Shown here: one piece after another, positions 43,734 to 52,796 of the stretch
How positions within the stretch are numbered: the first letter of the stretch is position 1
Layout: each line of letters starts with the position of its first letter
DNA from: a bacterium
GTDB taxonomy: Bacteria > SZUA-79 > Acidulodesulfobacterales > Acidulodesulfobacteraceae
Direction of reading: 5' to 3'
DNA length: 64,000 bases
Assembly: GCA_021784835.1 (NCBI GenBank)
Contig: JAJYHI010000155.1
Location: 1 to 64,000 of the forward strand
The notes under the pieces: model-generated
Seen by the model: only the letters and a program-made list of their open reading frames with translations
The model's database searches: none
Told to the model about the DNA's origin: nothing
Position numbers and translations under genes: made by a program

Positions 43734-44212
43734 TTAAACTAACTTATCGATATATGGGGATAAAAATTTGCCTGCTTTAAGGAAATAAGGAAAAAAACTT
43801 TTTGATTTATAATATCCGAAACGCTTATTTACCGCCGGAAACGTAAAAAGAAAATATAAGACTAAACCTATTAATAAAAAAGCTTTGATACCGGCAAAAA
43901 AAAACCGCTTATTCTGTTGCAAAGCCCCAATTTAAGCAAATTTACAATCTTGGTTATCATAAGCGAAATTACTGCAAAGATAATTATAATGAATATGAAT
44001 GCGCCGGCAAAAATTACGATTCTGCCTATTTCTTTATCATGGATTACGTTAATATAATATGTGCTTTTTACTTTAGAGCTTATATATAAAGCTCCGAAAT
44101 AAGCAAAAAAAACCCCCGCCAAAGATATAGCCTCTTTTATAAAGCCTCTAAAAAAGCCCCTTATCATAATTATGATAAATATAATTAAAAAGGCTATATC
44201 GATATAGCTCAT
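43734..44212 (-). pseudogene. cvpA: CvpA-family membrane protein, split by a frameshift in a T9 run
   Basis: Two overlapping frames together make one CvpA (colicin V production-like) membrane protein of about 160 residues. The first frame (43871-44212) gives MSYIDIAFLIIFIIIMIRGF...GLCNRISGFF and then leaves the family; the second (43734-43922) continues FFAGIKAFLLIGLVLYFLF. They join at a run of nine T in the coding strand (A9 at 43896-43904); ten T would restore one frame. Either the gene is broken, the base count is a sequencing error, or slippage at the homopolymer produces the full protein. It sits between rpsU and dnaG. Confidence 0.75.
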
Positions 44213-44221
44213 AAAATTTTA

Positions 44222-44416
44222 TTAATAATTAAAATAGTTCTTTTTTGAGTTTCGTTTTCTTGAAGCCGCTGCCTTTTTCTTTTTCTTGACGCTGGGTTTT
44301 TCGTAATGCTCTCTTTTTCTGATTTCAGAGAGAATTCCCGCTCTTTCGCAAGATTTTTTAAATCTTCTAAGCGCATTTTCAAAAGATTCGTTTTCTTTGA
44401 TTTTTACGATCGACAA
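44222..44416 (-). CDS. rpsU: 30S ribosomal protein bS21
   Basis: A 64-residue bS21. The conserved [44 protein letters not shown] sequence is present with a basic tail. It binds the 30S platform and helps initiation. It lies 10 bp before cvpA and leads the rpsU-cvpA-dnaG-rpoD set. Confidence 0.95.
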   Translation of the reverse strand: MSIVKIKENESFENALRRFKKSCERAGILSEIRKREHYEKPSVKKKKKAAASRKRNSKKNYFNY

Positions 44417-44509
44417 ACTTCTTTTCGCCTCCTTTGCAATTTAATATTTTATGTTGCATATTATATTATAGTATCATATATTTTGTATTGCTTTGTCAAC
44501 CCATAAATT

Positions 44510-45280
44510 TTACCTCGATTTTTTTTCGTCCAATCCCGAAATACCTTCCCGCTTTTTCAATTCATTTATTATAGAAAAAAAATCTATTCCGGAATAAACC
44601 AGCATGACTATATAAAAAAACATTAAATCAGCGGATTCGTAAATTATCTTTTCCTTATCGCCGCTTATAACGGATAAAATAACCTCTAGAGATTCTTCCT
44701 GAAGCTTTTTCCCGATTTTTTCGGGTCCGGATTCCAGAAGTTTTGCCGTATAGGATTTTTCGTGGCCGGCATCCTTTCTGCCTGCGATGAGGTCGTATAA
44801 TAATTTAAGCGAATAAAAAACATCTTTATCCCTGCCCGTATCTTGAGATGCGGCTTCCCGTTTATAAATATTTTTACGGCCGCCGGATAAACGGCTGTTC
44901 AGCTTTGAATAAAAACAGGTCTTGCGTCCGGTATGGCATGCCGGACCTTTCTGTATAACCTTAAGCAGGATGCTGTCGCTATCGCAATCAAAAAAAACTT
45001 CCTCCACTTCCTGTATATTGCCGGACGATTCCCCTTTTTTCCACAGTTTATTCCTCGAGCGGGAAAAATAATGCGCGTAACCGGTTTCCACAGTTTTCCT
45101 AAGCGCTTCTTCGTTCATAAAAGCAAGCATTAAAATTTCTTTGGAATAATAATCCTGAGCTACCGCCGGAATCAATCCGTTAAGTTTGGAAAAATCGATT
45201 TTTTTTAAAAACGACGCAAGGGTTTCTTCGTCAAAAACGTTAACTGTGATATCGCTTAAATTTTCTTCTTTTTTATCCAT
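44510..45280 (-). CDS. hisIE: bifunctional phosphoribosyl-AMP cyclohydrolase / phosphoribosyl-ATP pyrophosphatase
   Basis: A 256-residue HisIE fusion doing steps two and three of histidine synthesis. The HisI domain has [26 protein letters not shown], the zinc-binding [22 protein letters not shown] with Cys residues, and SFYS-like CFYSKL. The HisE domain (about 165-256) has the metal-binding [10 protein letters not shown] and [13 protein letters not shown] helices. The ATG at 45280 is preferred over a TTG six codons upstream (45298), as neither has a good ribosome-binding site. It is last in the his series. Confidence 0.94.
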   Translation of the reverse strand: MDKKEENLSDITVNVFDEETLASFLKKIDFSKLNGLIPAVAQDYYSKEILMLAFMNEEALRKTVETGYAHYFSRSRNKLWKKGESSGNIQEVEEVFFDCDSDSILLKVIQKGPACHTGRKTCFYSKLNSRLSGGRKNIYKREAASQDTGRDKDVFYSLKLLYDLIAGRKDAGHEKSYTAKLLESGPEKIGKKLQEESLEVILSVISGDKEKIIYESADLMFFYIVMLVYSGIDFFSIINELKKREGISGLDEKKSR

Positions 45281-45314
45281 AATTTCGCAAAATTTCAAAA
45301 AAATTTCGACCTTT

Positions 45315-46070
45315 TTACAATCTTACGTTTATACCTTTCGATTTTAAATACTTTTTTATATTTATGATGCCCGTTTCCTCGTAATGAAATATCGATGCGG
45401 CAAGAGCGGCGCTTGCGTCCGCCTTTACAAATACTTCTTCCATGTCCGCCGCGTCCCTTGCGCCTCCCGAAGCTATCACCGGAATTTTTACGCTGTTCAC
45501 TACGGACGAGGTAAGGTCTATCTCGTATCCGTTTTTGGTTCCGTCCCTGTCCATGCTCGTCAGCAGTATCTCTCCGGCGCCGCGGTTAAACGCTTCTTTT
45601 GCCCAATCCACCGCGTCTATTCCCGAATCTTTCCTTCCGCCATGGGTAAAAACGGAGTATCCGCCTCCCGCTTTTTTTGCGTCTATCGCTATTACTATCG
45701 TGGAAGAACCGAATTTTTTCGCTGCAAGGTCTATAAGCCTGGGGTTGAGAACGGCGGAGGTGTTGATTGAAACTTTATCCGCCCCGTTGTTCAGCAGATT
45801 TCTTATGTCTTCTATATCTGAGACCCCGCCGCCCACGCTGAAAGGGATAAAGATATTTTCCGAAATCTTTCTTACGAGTTCGAGAATGGTTTTCCTTCCC
45901 TCGTGAGATGCAGTAATATCCAAAAACATAAGCTCGTCGGCAAGCTCGCCGTCGTATCTTTTTGCAAGTTCGACGGGGTCGCCGGCGCTGCGCAGGCTTT
46001 CGAAATTTATTCCTTTTACGACTTCGTTGTTTTTAATATCCAAACAGGGTATTATTCTTTTAGCGAGCAT
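45315..46070 (-). CDS. hisF: imidazole glycerol phosphate synthase, cyclase subunit
   Basis: A 251-residue HisF TIM barrel. The N-terminal [19 protein letters not shown], catalytic Asp near residue 11, the phosphate loops PFSVGGGV and [10 protein letters not shown], and the second catalytic Asp in [15 protein letters not shown] are all intact. With HisH it makes IGP and AICAR. It lies 47 bp downstream of hisA. Confidence 0.97.
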   Translation of the reverse strand: MLAKRIIPCLDIKNNEVVKGINFESLRSAGDPVELAKRYDGELADELMFLDITASHEGRKTILELVRKISENIFIPFSVGGGVSDIEDIRNLLNNGADKVSINTSAVLNPRLIDLAAKKFGSSTIVIAIDAKKAGGGYSVFTHGGRKDSGIDAVDWAKEAFNRGAGEILLTSMDRDGTKNGYEIDLTSSVVNSVKIPVIASGGARDAADMEEVFVKADASAALAASIFHYEETGIINIKKYLKSKGINVRL

Positions 46071-46117
46071 AAAAAATTTATTGGATTATATTGTGCATCG
46101 TTACTTTTAATTTAAAT

Positions 46118-46840
46118 TTAATCCGCCAGAGCGTTAGCCGTTTTCAGGTCTATTCTTCCGTCGTAAAGGGCTTTGCCTATAATTACGCCTTTGAGGCATG
46201 AAAGATTTAATTCTCTAAGTTTAATAATGTCTTCAAAGGCAGAAACTCCGCCAGACGCAATAAGGCTTACGTTAAATTTTTCAAGGTTGGATATCATTTC
46301 CAGATTGACCCCTGAAAGCATTCCGTCTTTTTTTATATCGGTAAATATAAAAGTTTCTATCCCGTAATCGTCCCTTAATTTTTCGACCGCATCGGCAAAC
46401 GGCGTTTCTACGAATTCCCTCCAGCCGGAAACGGCAATCTTTCCTTCATATAAATCGATTCCGGCTATTATTTTACCCCTGTATTTTAATAATGACGACT
46501 TTACGGAATTTCTATCTTTAAATAATACCGAGCCTAAAACGACGTATGATGCACCTGCGCCGAAATAGTTTTCTATCGTTTCGTCGTCCCTGATGCCGCC
46601 CCCGGCCTCGGCCGGAATTTTAAGGGCATTTATAATTTTGCTAATAATCTCGAAATTATGGGGGCATCCGGATTTCGCCCCGTCCAAATCGACGAGATGA
46701 AGCCTTTTCGCTCCCTGCTCTTGCCATTTAAGCGCGGCTTCTATCGGCGAAAGCTCATACTCCTTCTTCGCGTCATAATCTCCCATGGAAAGCCTTACGC
46801 ATTTTGAACCGAGTATATCGACCGCCGGTATTATAATCAT
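46118..46840 (-). CDS. hisA: phosphoribosylformimino-5-aminoimidazole carboxamide ribotide isomerase
   Basis: A 240-residue HisA barrel, paralogous to HisF. It has the N-terminal IIPAVDILGSKCVRLSMGDYD with catalytic Asp8, PAEAGGGIRDDETIE and the second catalytic Asp in FTDIKKDGMLSGVN, then IASGGVSAFEDI. It catalyses the Amadori isomerisation of ProFAR. It sits between hisH and hisF. Confidence 0.97.
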   Translation of the reverse strand: MIIIPAVDILGSKCVRLSMGDYDAKKEYELSPIEAALKWQEQGAKRLHLVDLDGAKSGCPHNFEIISKIINALKIPAEAGGGIRDDETIENYFGAGASYVVLGSVLFKDRNSVKSSLLKYRGKIIAGIDLYEGKIAVSGWREFVETPFADAVEKLRDDYGIETFIFTDIKKDGMLSGVNLEMISNLEKFNVSLIASGGVSAFEDIIKLRELNLSCLKGVIIGKALYDGRIDLKTANALAD

Positions 46841-46885
46841 AATCCCTTAAATATTATTTATTTATCGTAAATCGATTAAATTTAT

Positions 46886-47521
46886 TTAACTCCCGATAAA
46901 ATTTTCCAACAGCGCCAGCCCTTCCGTATGGCTTTTCTCCGGATGAAACTGGCACGCAAAAATGTTGCCCTTTTTTACGCAGGCGCTGAATCTGACGTAA
47001 TAATCGCAGAAGGCGGCGGTGATATCCTCCTCCGGCACGCAATAATATGAGTGGAGGAAATAAAAAAAAGAATTATTTTTTATTCCGTCAAACTCTTTTG
47101 CCTGACCCTCTATACATATATCGTTCCATCCTATATGAGGTATCAGGGGGACTTTTTTTTCGTCGAATTTTATTACTTTTCCTTTCAGTATACCGAGGCC
47201 TTCGCTGTATCCGAACTCCTCGGAAGATTCAAACAAAAGCTGCATTCCAAGGCATATGCCCAAAAAATTCTTTCCTGCTTCGACAGCTTCTTTAACGGGT
47301 TCGGCTAAGCCTTTTTGCTTAAGGGTAAGCATGGCGTCTTTAAATCCGCCCACTCCCGGAAGTATGAGATGGGAGGAGCGTTCGATATCTTTATAATCGC
47401 CGGTGATTTTTGCGTCGAATCCCAAATAAGTAAAAGCGTTGCGCACGTTTTTCAGGTTTCCCATGCCGTAATCGATTATCGCTATTTTTTTTTCCGGTTT
47501 ATCGAAATTATTAAGATTCAT
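46886..47521 (-). CDS. hisH: imidazole glycerol phosphate synthase, glutaminase subunit
   Basis: A 211-residue HisH. It shows the class I amidotransferase triad: Cys in FLGICLGMQLLFESSEE, and His/Glu in FACQFHPEKSHTEGLALLENF. The N-terminal IIDYGMGNLKNV and LPGVGGFKDAM motifs are typical. It supplies ammonia to HisF. It lies 8 bp downstream of the amidase gene, which interrupts the his series. Confidence 0.96.
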   Translation of the reverse strand: MNLNNFDKPEKKIAIIDYGMGNLKNVRNAFTYLGFDAKITGDYKDIERSSHLILPGVGGFKDAMLTLKQKGLAEPVKEAVEAGKNFLGICLGMQLLFESSEEFGYSEGLGILKGKVIKFDEKKVPLIPHIGWNDICIEGQAKEFDGIKNNSFFYFLHSYYCVPEEDITAAFCDYYVRFSACVKKGNIFACQFHPEKSHTEGLALLENFIGS

Positions 47522-47529
47522 AAATATAT

Positions 47530-48561
47530 TTACCGCTTTTCTATAATAAAATATTTGTAAACCGCATTTGCTATCTCGTTTGCAATCAGCCGCCTGAACG
47601 TCGAAGAACCAAGAAGATGCTCCTCGTGCGGATTTGAAATAAAACCGTATTCTATTACCACTGCGGGCATCTTCGTAAACCTCAATACGTAAAGGTCGTC
47701 TCTTACGACGCCGTCGTATTTCAGATTTAAACGGGAAGAAACGCGGCGTTCCAGATAACTCGCGAACTTATATGAATTTCCGTGGAAGTAATAAACCGTA
47801 GTTCCGTAAAGATAAGGAACGACGACCGAATTGCAGTATAAGCCTATAAATAAATTTGCTCCGCTCCCGTTTGCCTGCTCCGCCCTCTGCTGCAAGCTTA
47901 CGCTTATATTGGAAGCCCTGTCTATTTCCGCTTTTATGCCCTTGGCTTCCAAAAATTTTTTCAGTTTTAGCGCTACGCTAAGGTTGACGAAACTCTCCGG
48001 CAGTCCCATAGGGCCTATTCCCCCGGGGTCGTCGCCGCCGTGGCCGGCATCTATAAAAACGTTAAAATTCGCGCTTTTTACCCCTTTAACGGCAAACGGC
48101 TTAATTTTGCCTAACGCGGCTTTTCCCCGCTTAAGCTCCGGCTTCTTCGAAACGTAAATAACGACTTTATAGCGGTTGTTGCCGAGGGCTACGGTTTTTA
48201 CCGGCGGTCTCGCCGGTAAAGTTTGCCTTATAACTATATGGACTGAATATTTAGGGGCGGTGCTAAATTGAGAATACGAAACCGAAAATATTCCCTCAAA
48301 AGGCTTCTCTATTTTTTTTCCGCGGCCGTATAAAATCGAATGCCTGAAAGACAAAATAAAAAAATTTTTATTCCCGCTTTTAAATAAAAATCCTTTATAA
48401 AAAGGGCGGCCTATTGTATCGACGCTTACGGTTCCGCCGGCGCCGTCTATATAAACGCCGGTAATTTTCGCCGCATCGCTGCCGTACGCGTAAACGCTTT
48501 CGGATACGGCGTTACCATAAAATAGCGCAAATAAGAGCAAAATAAAAAATATTTTCTTCAT
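47530..48561 (-). CDS. N-acetylmuramoyl-L-alanine amidase (AmiC type)
   Basis: A 343-residue exported peptidoglycan amidase. A signal peptide (MKKIFFILLLFALFYGNAVSESVYA) is followed by an AMIN-like beta domain and the Amidase_3 catalytic domain: zinc ligands in VFIDAGHGGDDPGGIGP, Glu in LPESFVNLSVALKL, and the VVIEYGFISNPHEE end. The ATG at 48561 begins the signal peptide; the frame extends 35 codons further up but overlaps hisB and is not protein-like. It separates daughter cells by cleaving septal wall. Its place inside the his series (between hisB and hisH) is unusual. Confidence 0.88.
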   Translation of the reverse strand: MKKIFFILLLFALFYGNAVSESVYAYGSDAAKITGVYIDGAGGTVSVDTIGRPFYKGFLFKSGNKNFFILSFRHSILYGRGKKIEKPFEGIFSVSYSQFSTAPKYSVHIVIRQTLPARPPVKTVALGNNRYKVVIYVSKKPELKRGKAALGKIKPFAVKGVKSANFNVFIDAGHGGDDPGGIGPMGLPESFVNLSVALKLKKFLEAKGIKAEIDRASNISVSLQQRAEQANGSGANLFIGLYCNSVVVPYLYGTTVYYFHGNSYKFASYLERRVSSRLNLKYDGVVRDDLYVLRFTKMPAVVIEYGFISNPHEEHLLGSSTFRRLIANEIANAVYKYFIIEKR

Positions 48562-48610
48562 GCTGCCGCAATCCTCATAAACAAAAATAATAGAATAGAT
48601 TTTATATTTT

Positions 48611-49471
48611 TTAAATACTGCCTTTTGTGGACGGCACCCCGTAATTGCCGTCAATCTTAAGTGCATCGGCTATGGCTCTGCCGGCCGATTTGAATATCGC
48701 CTCGACGATATGGTGCATGTTTGAGCCGTACATTACGTTTATATGCAGAGTCATCAAGGCATTTTTACTTAACGCATCAAAAAATATACTCACGTAATCG
48801 TAAAAAAACTTTTCTGCCATTATTTCGCCCGCAGTTCCGTAATTATTATATATTCTGGCCTGAATTTCTTTATACAGCTGTTCTCTGGTTATAGACTCGT
48901 TGCCCTTGTTTTTTTTAAGCACGGAATCTATTATATTTTTGTCCCGTTTCAACGCGTTCAGCAGGGAACTTACCGGGTCTTCGCCTTGCTCCAGAGGTTT
49001 AGGCGCCGAAGCGATTAAACCTCTGGCCCGCTTTCCGGAGCTTTCTTCCCCGTTTTTATTATAAACGAAAAAAGACCTGCCGCAAAAATCGACCGATGCC
49101 TCCGCCCGCGCTTCCGTCTGCACAAGAGCTTCATCCATGGGAACAGACGCAAAACCGAACCTTCTGATTCCATTTTTATCGCCGGATAATTCTTTTAGGG
49201 CGCCGCCTATGACGATACCCGCGTCTTCGACCAAGTGGTGAAAATCGACCTCTATGTCCCCCTTTGCGTTAAGAGCAGTATCGAAACGGGAATGCTTTGA
49301 AAACTGTTCGAGCATATGATTAAAAAACGGTATGCCCGTGTTTATATCGTATATTCCTTTCCCGTCGAGATTTAACGAGAGTTTTATATCGGTTTCGGTT
49401 GTTTTTCTGGTAAAATTGCCTTTTCGTTCCCTGCGGCGGGATTGCTCCGCCACGGTATTCTTATTTTTCAC
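48611..49471 (-). CDS. hisB: imidazoleglycerol-phosphate dehydratase with a large insertion
   Basis: A 286-residue HisB where about 195 is usual. The manganese-binding motifs are intact (FFNHMLEQFSKH, VDFHHLVEDAGI, MYGSNMHHIVEAIFK). The extra length is an inserted segment of about 75 residues (roughly 139-213, Lys-rich and helical: KRDKNIIDSVLKKNKGNESI) placed after the SFFVYN strand, plus about 20 residues at the N-terminus. The insertion keeps the frame, so it looks like a real lineage-specific feature rather than an error. It converts IGP to imidazole acetol phosphate. Confidence 0.92.
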   Translation of the reverse strand: MKNKNTVAEQSRRRERKGNFTRKTTETDIKLSLNLDGKGIYDINTGIPFFNHMLEQFSKHSRFDTALNAKGDIEVDFHHLVEDAGIVIGGALKELSGDKNGIRRFGFASVPMDEALVQTEARAEASVDFCGRSFFVYNKNGEESSGKRARGLIASAPKPLEQGEDPVSSLLNALKRDKNIIDSVLKKNKGNESITREQLYKEIQARIYNNYGTAGEIMAEKFFYDYVSIFFDALSKNALMTLHINVMYGSNMHHIVEAIFKSAGRAIADALKIDGNYGVPSTKGSI

Positions 49472-49579
49472 TTTAGATTTTTCCGTTTATTTGCAGAATG
49501 CAATATAAAAATTATACAACATTAATAAAAAAATTTGAATAGATTTGAATGGAAAACGAAATGCGGATTAAGGGATAAA

Positions 49580-50659
49580 TTATAGGCTCGCCGTAAAATT
49601 CTTAAAATAATCTATTAATTTTTTATTTTCAGAGGGCGTACCGACGGTTATTCTATAAAATAACTCCATTTCTCCGGTAAAACTTCTAATAATGATTTTA
49701 TTTCTTTCAAGAAACCGATTAAATTTGTTTTTTAATTTATTATCTTTAAGTTTTATTAAAATAAAATTGGCATCGGAAGGATAGGCAAAGATAAAATCCA
49801 ATTTATTTAATGCCGAATACAGTTTATCCCTCTGGCCGACCGTCTTTTTTATGTTTTTCTCGAATTCGCCAAAATTATTTAAAAAAAATTCGATAGAACT
49901 TAACGTCAGGGAATTAATATTAAAAGGCAGTTTTATTTTTTTAAACTCTCCTATAAGCTTATCGCCGGCAAAAAGCATCCCGAACCGCAGTCCGGCAAGT
50001 CCAATCTTGGAAAATGTCCTTAGGACTATAAGGTTTTCGTATTCCGGTATATATTTTATGAAAGACTCCGCATCAGAAAAATATATATAAGCCTCATCGA
50101 CTACGACTATATTGTTTTTGTTTTTAAGAAGGCTTTTCATAATATCGCGGTCGAAATGATTTCCGGTGGGATTATTCGGATAGCTGAAAAAATATATACT
50201 GCTGCCGGCATTCTTGTCTGCGCCGGTATTTTTAGGCAGGTCGAAAGATTTTCCGTTAAGCGGTATGCGGTTGGTCTTTAAGTCGTTGTATCTTGCGATG
50301 ATATCGTACATCGAAAAAGACGGCGACGGAATATTCACGGAAACATCTTTTTTAAGGCTGAGCAGGATAATAGAAATAAGTTCGTCGGAACCGTTGCCGA
50401 ACATAAAATTTTTAGCCGGCGTTTTATAAAAAGCTTCTAACGATTTAATAAGATTTTTTGAACCTGAATCCGGATAGAGATTTATAAGAGTGTCTTTTAT
50501 AAAATTTGCGTATCTTCGCTTAACATTTTTGCCTAGGGTATAATTGGACTCGTTGGCGTCTAGCTTTAATGTTCCCTGGGCGTCAAGTTCGTTTACTTTG
50601 TAGGCTTGGAGACCGATAACGCTGTTTTTAATGAAATTTTCTATTTTTATCGAAGGCAT
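49580..50659 (-). CDS. hisC: histidinol-phosphate aminotransferase
   Basis: A 359-residue fold-type I PLP aminotransferase. It has the N-terminal LDANESNYTLG, the substrate-binding NGSDELISIIL, SYPNNPTGNHF, VVDEAY and the PLP lysine in LRTFSKIGLAGLRFGM. It makes histidinol phosphate. It lies between hisD and hisB, with a 108-bp gap before hisB, a possible internal promoter or regulatory region. Confidence 0.95.
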   Translation of the reverse strand: MPSIKIENFIKNSVIGLQAYKVNELDAQGTLKLDANESNYTLGKNVKRRYANFIKDTLINLYPDSGSKNLIKSLEAFYKTPAKNFMFGNGSDELISIILLSLKKDVSVNIPSPSFSMYDIIARYNDLKTNRIPLNGKSFDLPKNTGADKNAGSSIYFFSYPNNPTGNHFDRDIMKSLLKNKNNIVVVDEAYIYFSDAESFIKYIPEYENLIVLRTFSKIGLAGLRFGMLFAGDKLIGEFKKIKLPFNINSLTLSSIEFFLNNFGEFEKNIKKTVGQRDKLYSALNKLDFIFAYPSDANFILIKLKDNKLKNKFNRFLERNKIIIRSFTGEMELFYRITVGTPSENKKLIDYFKNFTASL

Positions 50660-50709
50660 AAATAATCTTCCTTTTATTTATGTAAATATATAAATCCTGC
50701 GCTATTAAA

Positions 50710-52011
50710 TCATAGCTTTTTTTTTAGATTTCTAACGCGAAAACTAACCGATTTGCCGTGGGCTCCAAGCCCTTCCGCTTCCGAAAAAAATTTGACGTCG
50801 GAAGCGCTTTTCGATAAAAATTCCGGACTCGAGGAAATAACGCTCGTTCTTTTAAGGAAAGACAGCGTATCTAACGGCGAAAAAAATCTGGCGGTGCCGC
50901 CCGTCGGCAGGACATGGCTAGGGCCGGCAACATAATCTCCTATCGCTTCCGGAGTATTGCCGCCAAGAAACACGGCTCCGGCGTTTTTTATCAAAAAAAG
51001 CTTCTCGAAAGGGTCCTTTACGTAAAGTTCCAAATGTTCCGGCGCAAGCTCGTTGGCAAGCTCTATGGATTCGTTTACCGAGCACGTTAAAACTAATGAA
51101 GCGTTAGAATCTATGGACTTTTTTATTATGTCTTTCCTGTTCTCTTTTTTAATCAGCGCGGGTAAAACTCGCCCGACCTCTTTTATTAGTTTCGCCGAAT
51201 TGCTTATAAGCGTCGAAACCGCCATTTCATCATGTTCCGCCTGGCTTAGCATATCTATCGCGGCAAGTTCCGGGTCGGCAAATTCATCGCATATTATCGC
51301 AATCTCGCTGGGCCCCGCAATCATATCTATATCTACGTCGCCGTAAACCATTTTCTTTGCCGTCGCAACGTATATATTGCCCGGACCGGCTATCTTATCC
51401 GCCCGCGGTATGGTTTCCGTGCCGTAAGCAAGAGCAAATATGGCGTGAGGGCCCCCTATTTTAAATATTTTTTTTATGCCGCATAAAACTGCCGCCGCAA
51501 GCACGTAATAGCTCAGTTTATCCGACGGGGGGGTAACCATGATTATCTCATTTACCCCAGCCGCCGATGCGGGAACGGCATTCATAATAACGGAAGACGG
51601 ATAGCTTGCTTTTCCGCCCGGAACGTATATGCCGGCTCTTTTCAGCGGCGCTACGAGCTGTCCGGTTATAAGCCCGTCTTCGCTGCGCGAAAACCATGTT
51701 TGGAGCTTCTGCTTGGAATGATAGCCGTAAACTCTTTCTATCGTGTCTTCTATGCTTTTTCGTTCATTTTTAGTCAGCGATTTTAAGGCTTTTTGCTTAT
51801 CTTCTTCTTTAATTAAAAAATCCTGCGGGTCAAGTTTAATTTTATCGAATTTTTCGGTATAAAACGATAACGCTTCGTCGCCCTTCGCTATAACGGCGGA
51901 GCGTATGATTTTAAGCTCATGCTGAATTTTATCGGAGAAATCGAACTGTCCGAGCCTTCTTTTTTTTAAAAATTCGCTAAAACCGCCTTTTTTGGAATCG
52001 AAGACCTGCAT
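50710..52011 (-). CDS. hisD: histidinol dehydrogenase
   Basis: A 433-residue HisD, the last two oxidations of histidine synthesis. The signature IDMIAGPSEIAIICDEFADPELAAIDMLSQAEHD-type region is intact (shown in parts: GPSEIAII, DMLSQAEHDE), along with LAPEHLELYVKDP and the C-terminal LPTGGTARFFSPL. The zinc His and the catalytic Glu-His pair are present. It lies 14 bp downstream of hisG. Confidence 0.97.
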   Translation of the reverse strand: MQVFDSKKGGFSEFLKKRRLGQFDFSDKIQHELKIIRSAVIAKGDEALSFYTEKFDKIKLDPQDFLIKEEDKQKALKSLTKNERKSIEDTIERVYGYHSKQKLQTWFSRSEDGLITGQLVAPLKRAGIYVPGGKASYPSSVIMNAVPASAAGVNEIIMVTPPSDKLSYYVLAAAVLCGIKKIFKIGGPHAIFALAYGTETIPRADKIAGPGNIYVATAKKMVYGDVDIDMIAGPSEIAIICDEFADPELAAIDMLSQAEHDEMAVSTLISNSAKLIKEVGRVLPALIKKENRKDIIKKSIDSNASLVLTCSVNESIELANELAPEHLELYVKDPFEKLFLIKNAGAVFLGGNTPEAIGDYVAGPSHVLPTGGTARFFSPLDTLSFLKRTSVISSSPEFLSKSASDVKFFSEAEGLGAHGKSVSFRVRNLKKKL

Positions 52012-52025
52012 TTCGTATCTGCTCC

Positions 52026-52730
52026 CTAAAGTTTTTTACGAATTTTTTTTTCCGGCAGCGGTTCGTTTTGAATCGCTTTTTTTAAATTATTTATAAGGAA
52101 GGAAATCTCTTCGGGATTAATTTTAAGGCTTGCCCTGTTAACGATAAGCCTCGACGTTACAAGAGCCACGTCTTCGATAGGAATAAGATTATTCTGCTTT
52201 AATGTTTCTCCGGTCGAAACTAGGTCTACGATAAGGTCGCATAGCCCCGATACGGGGGCAAGCTCTACGTTGCCGTACAGCTTTATAATCTGGACGTTGG
52301 AAACGCCCTTCTTATTGAAAAATTCCCGCGCTATGCGGACGTATTTCGTAGCAATGCGGAGATTTGCCTTTGAATAATGCATGGCATCGCCGGATAAGCC
52401 TTTCTTGGCCGCCGCTACGATTTTACATCTGCCTATTCCCAAATCTAAAGGCTCGTAAACATTTTTAGGTTTTTCGAGCAAGACGTCCTTGCCGGAAATA
52501 CCCGCATCCGCCGCCCCGTATTCCACAAAAGTGGGAACGTCCCACGGCTTGACTATAAGAAGGTTGACGCCGTCGTCTTCGTATTCGAAAATCAGCCTCC
52601 TTGAATCGTAATCGGAGTCTGGATGTTTGATATATCCGGATTTTCTTAAAAGGTCGAGTCCTTCCGTAAGGATTCTGCCTTTAGGCACCGCTATTTTAAG
52701 TTTTTTATTTTTATTACGTTTAATTTTCAT
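52026..52730 (-). CDS. hisG: ATP phosphoribosyltransferase, short form
   Basis: A 234-residue short-form HisG, first enzyme of histidine synthesis. It has IAVPKGRILTEGLDLLRKSG, YGAADAGISGKDVLLE and the PRPP-binding VSGLCDLIVDLVSTGETL. The short form lacks the C-terminal regulatory domain and needs HisZ as partner; no hisZ is in this window, so it should lie elsewhere. It is the first his gene of the series, 66 bp downstream of murA. Confidence 0.95.
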   Translation of the reverse strand: MKIKRNKNKKLKIAVPKGRILTEGLDLLRKSGYIKHPDSDYDSRRLIFEYEDDGVNLLIVKPWDVPTFVEYGAADAGISGKDVLLEKPKNVYEPLDLGIGRCKIVAAAKKGLSGDAMHYSKANLRIATKYVRIAREFFNKKGVSNVQIIKLYGNVELAPVSGLCDLIVDLVSTGETLKQNNLIPIEDVALVTSRLIVNRASLKINPEEISFLINNLKKAIQNEPLPEKKIRKKL

Positions 52731-52796
52731 TTTATTTTATCGTTGCGGGTAGCGGGTGCCGGCCGCGTCTTTTTTGCGGCCATGCCGGCTTAACGG

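Noticed and set aside
48562..48666. 35-codon upstream extension of the amidase
   Set aside because: It overlaps the end of hisB and precedes a textbook signal peptide, which starts at 48561.
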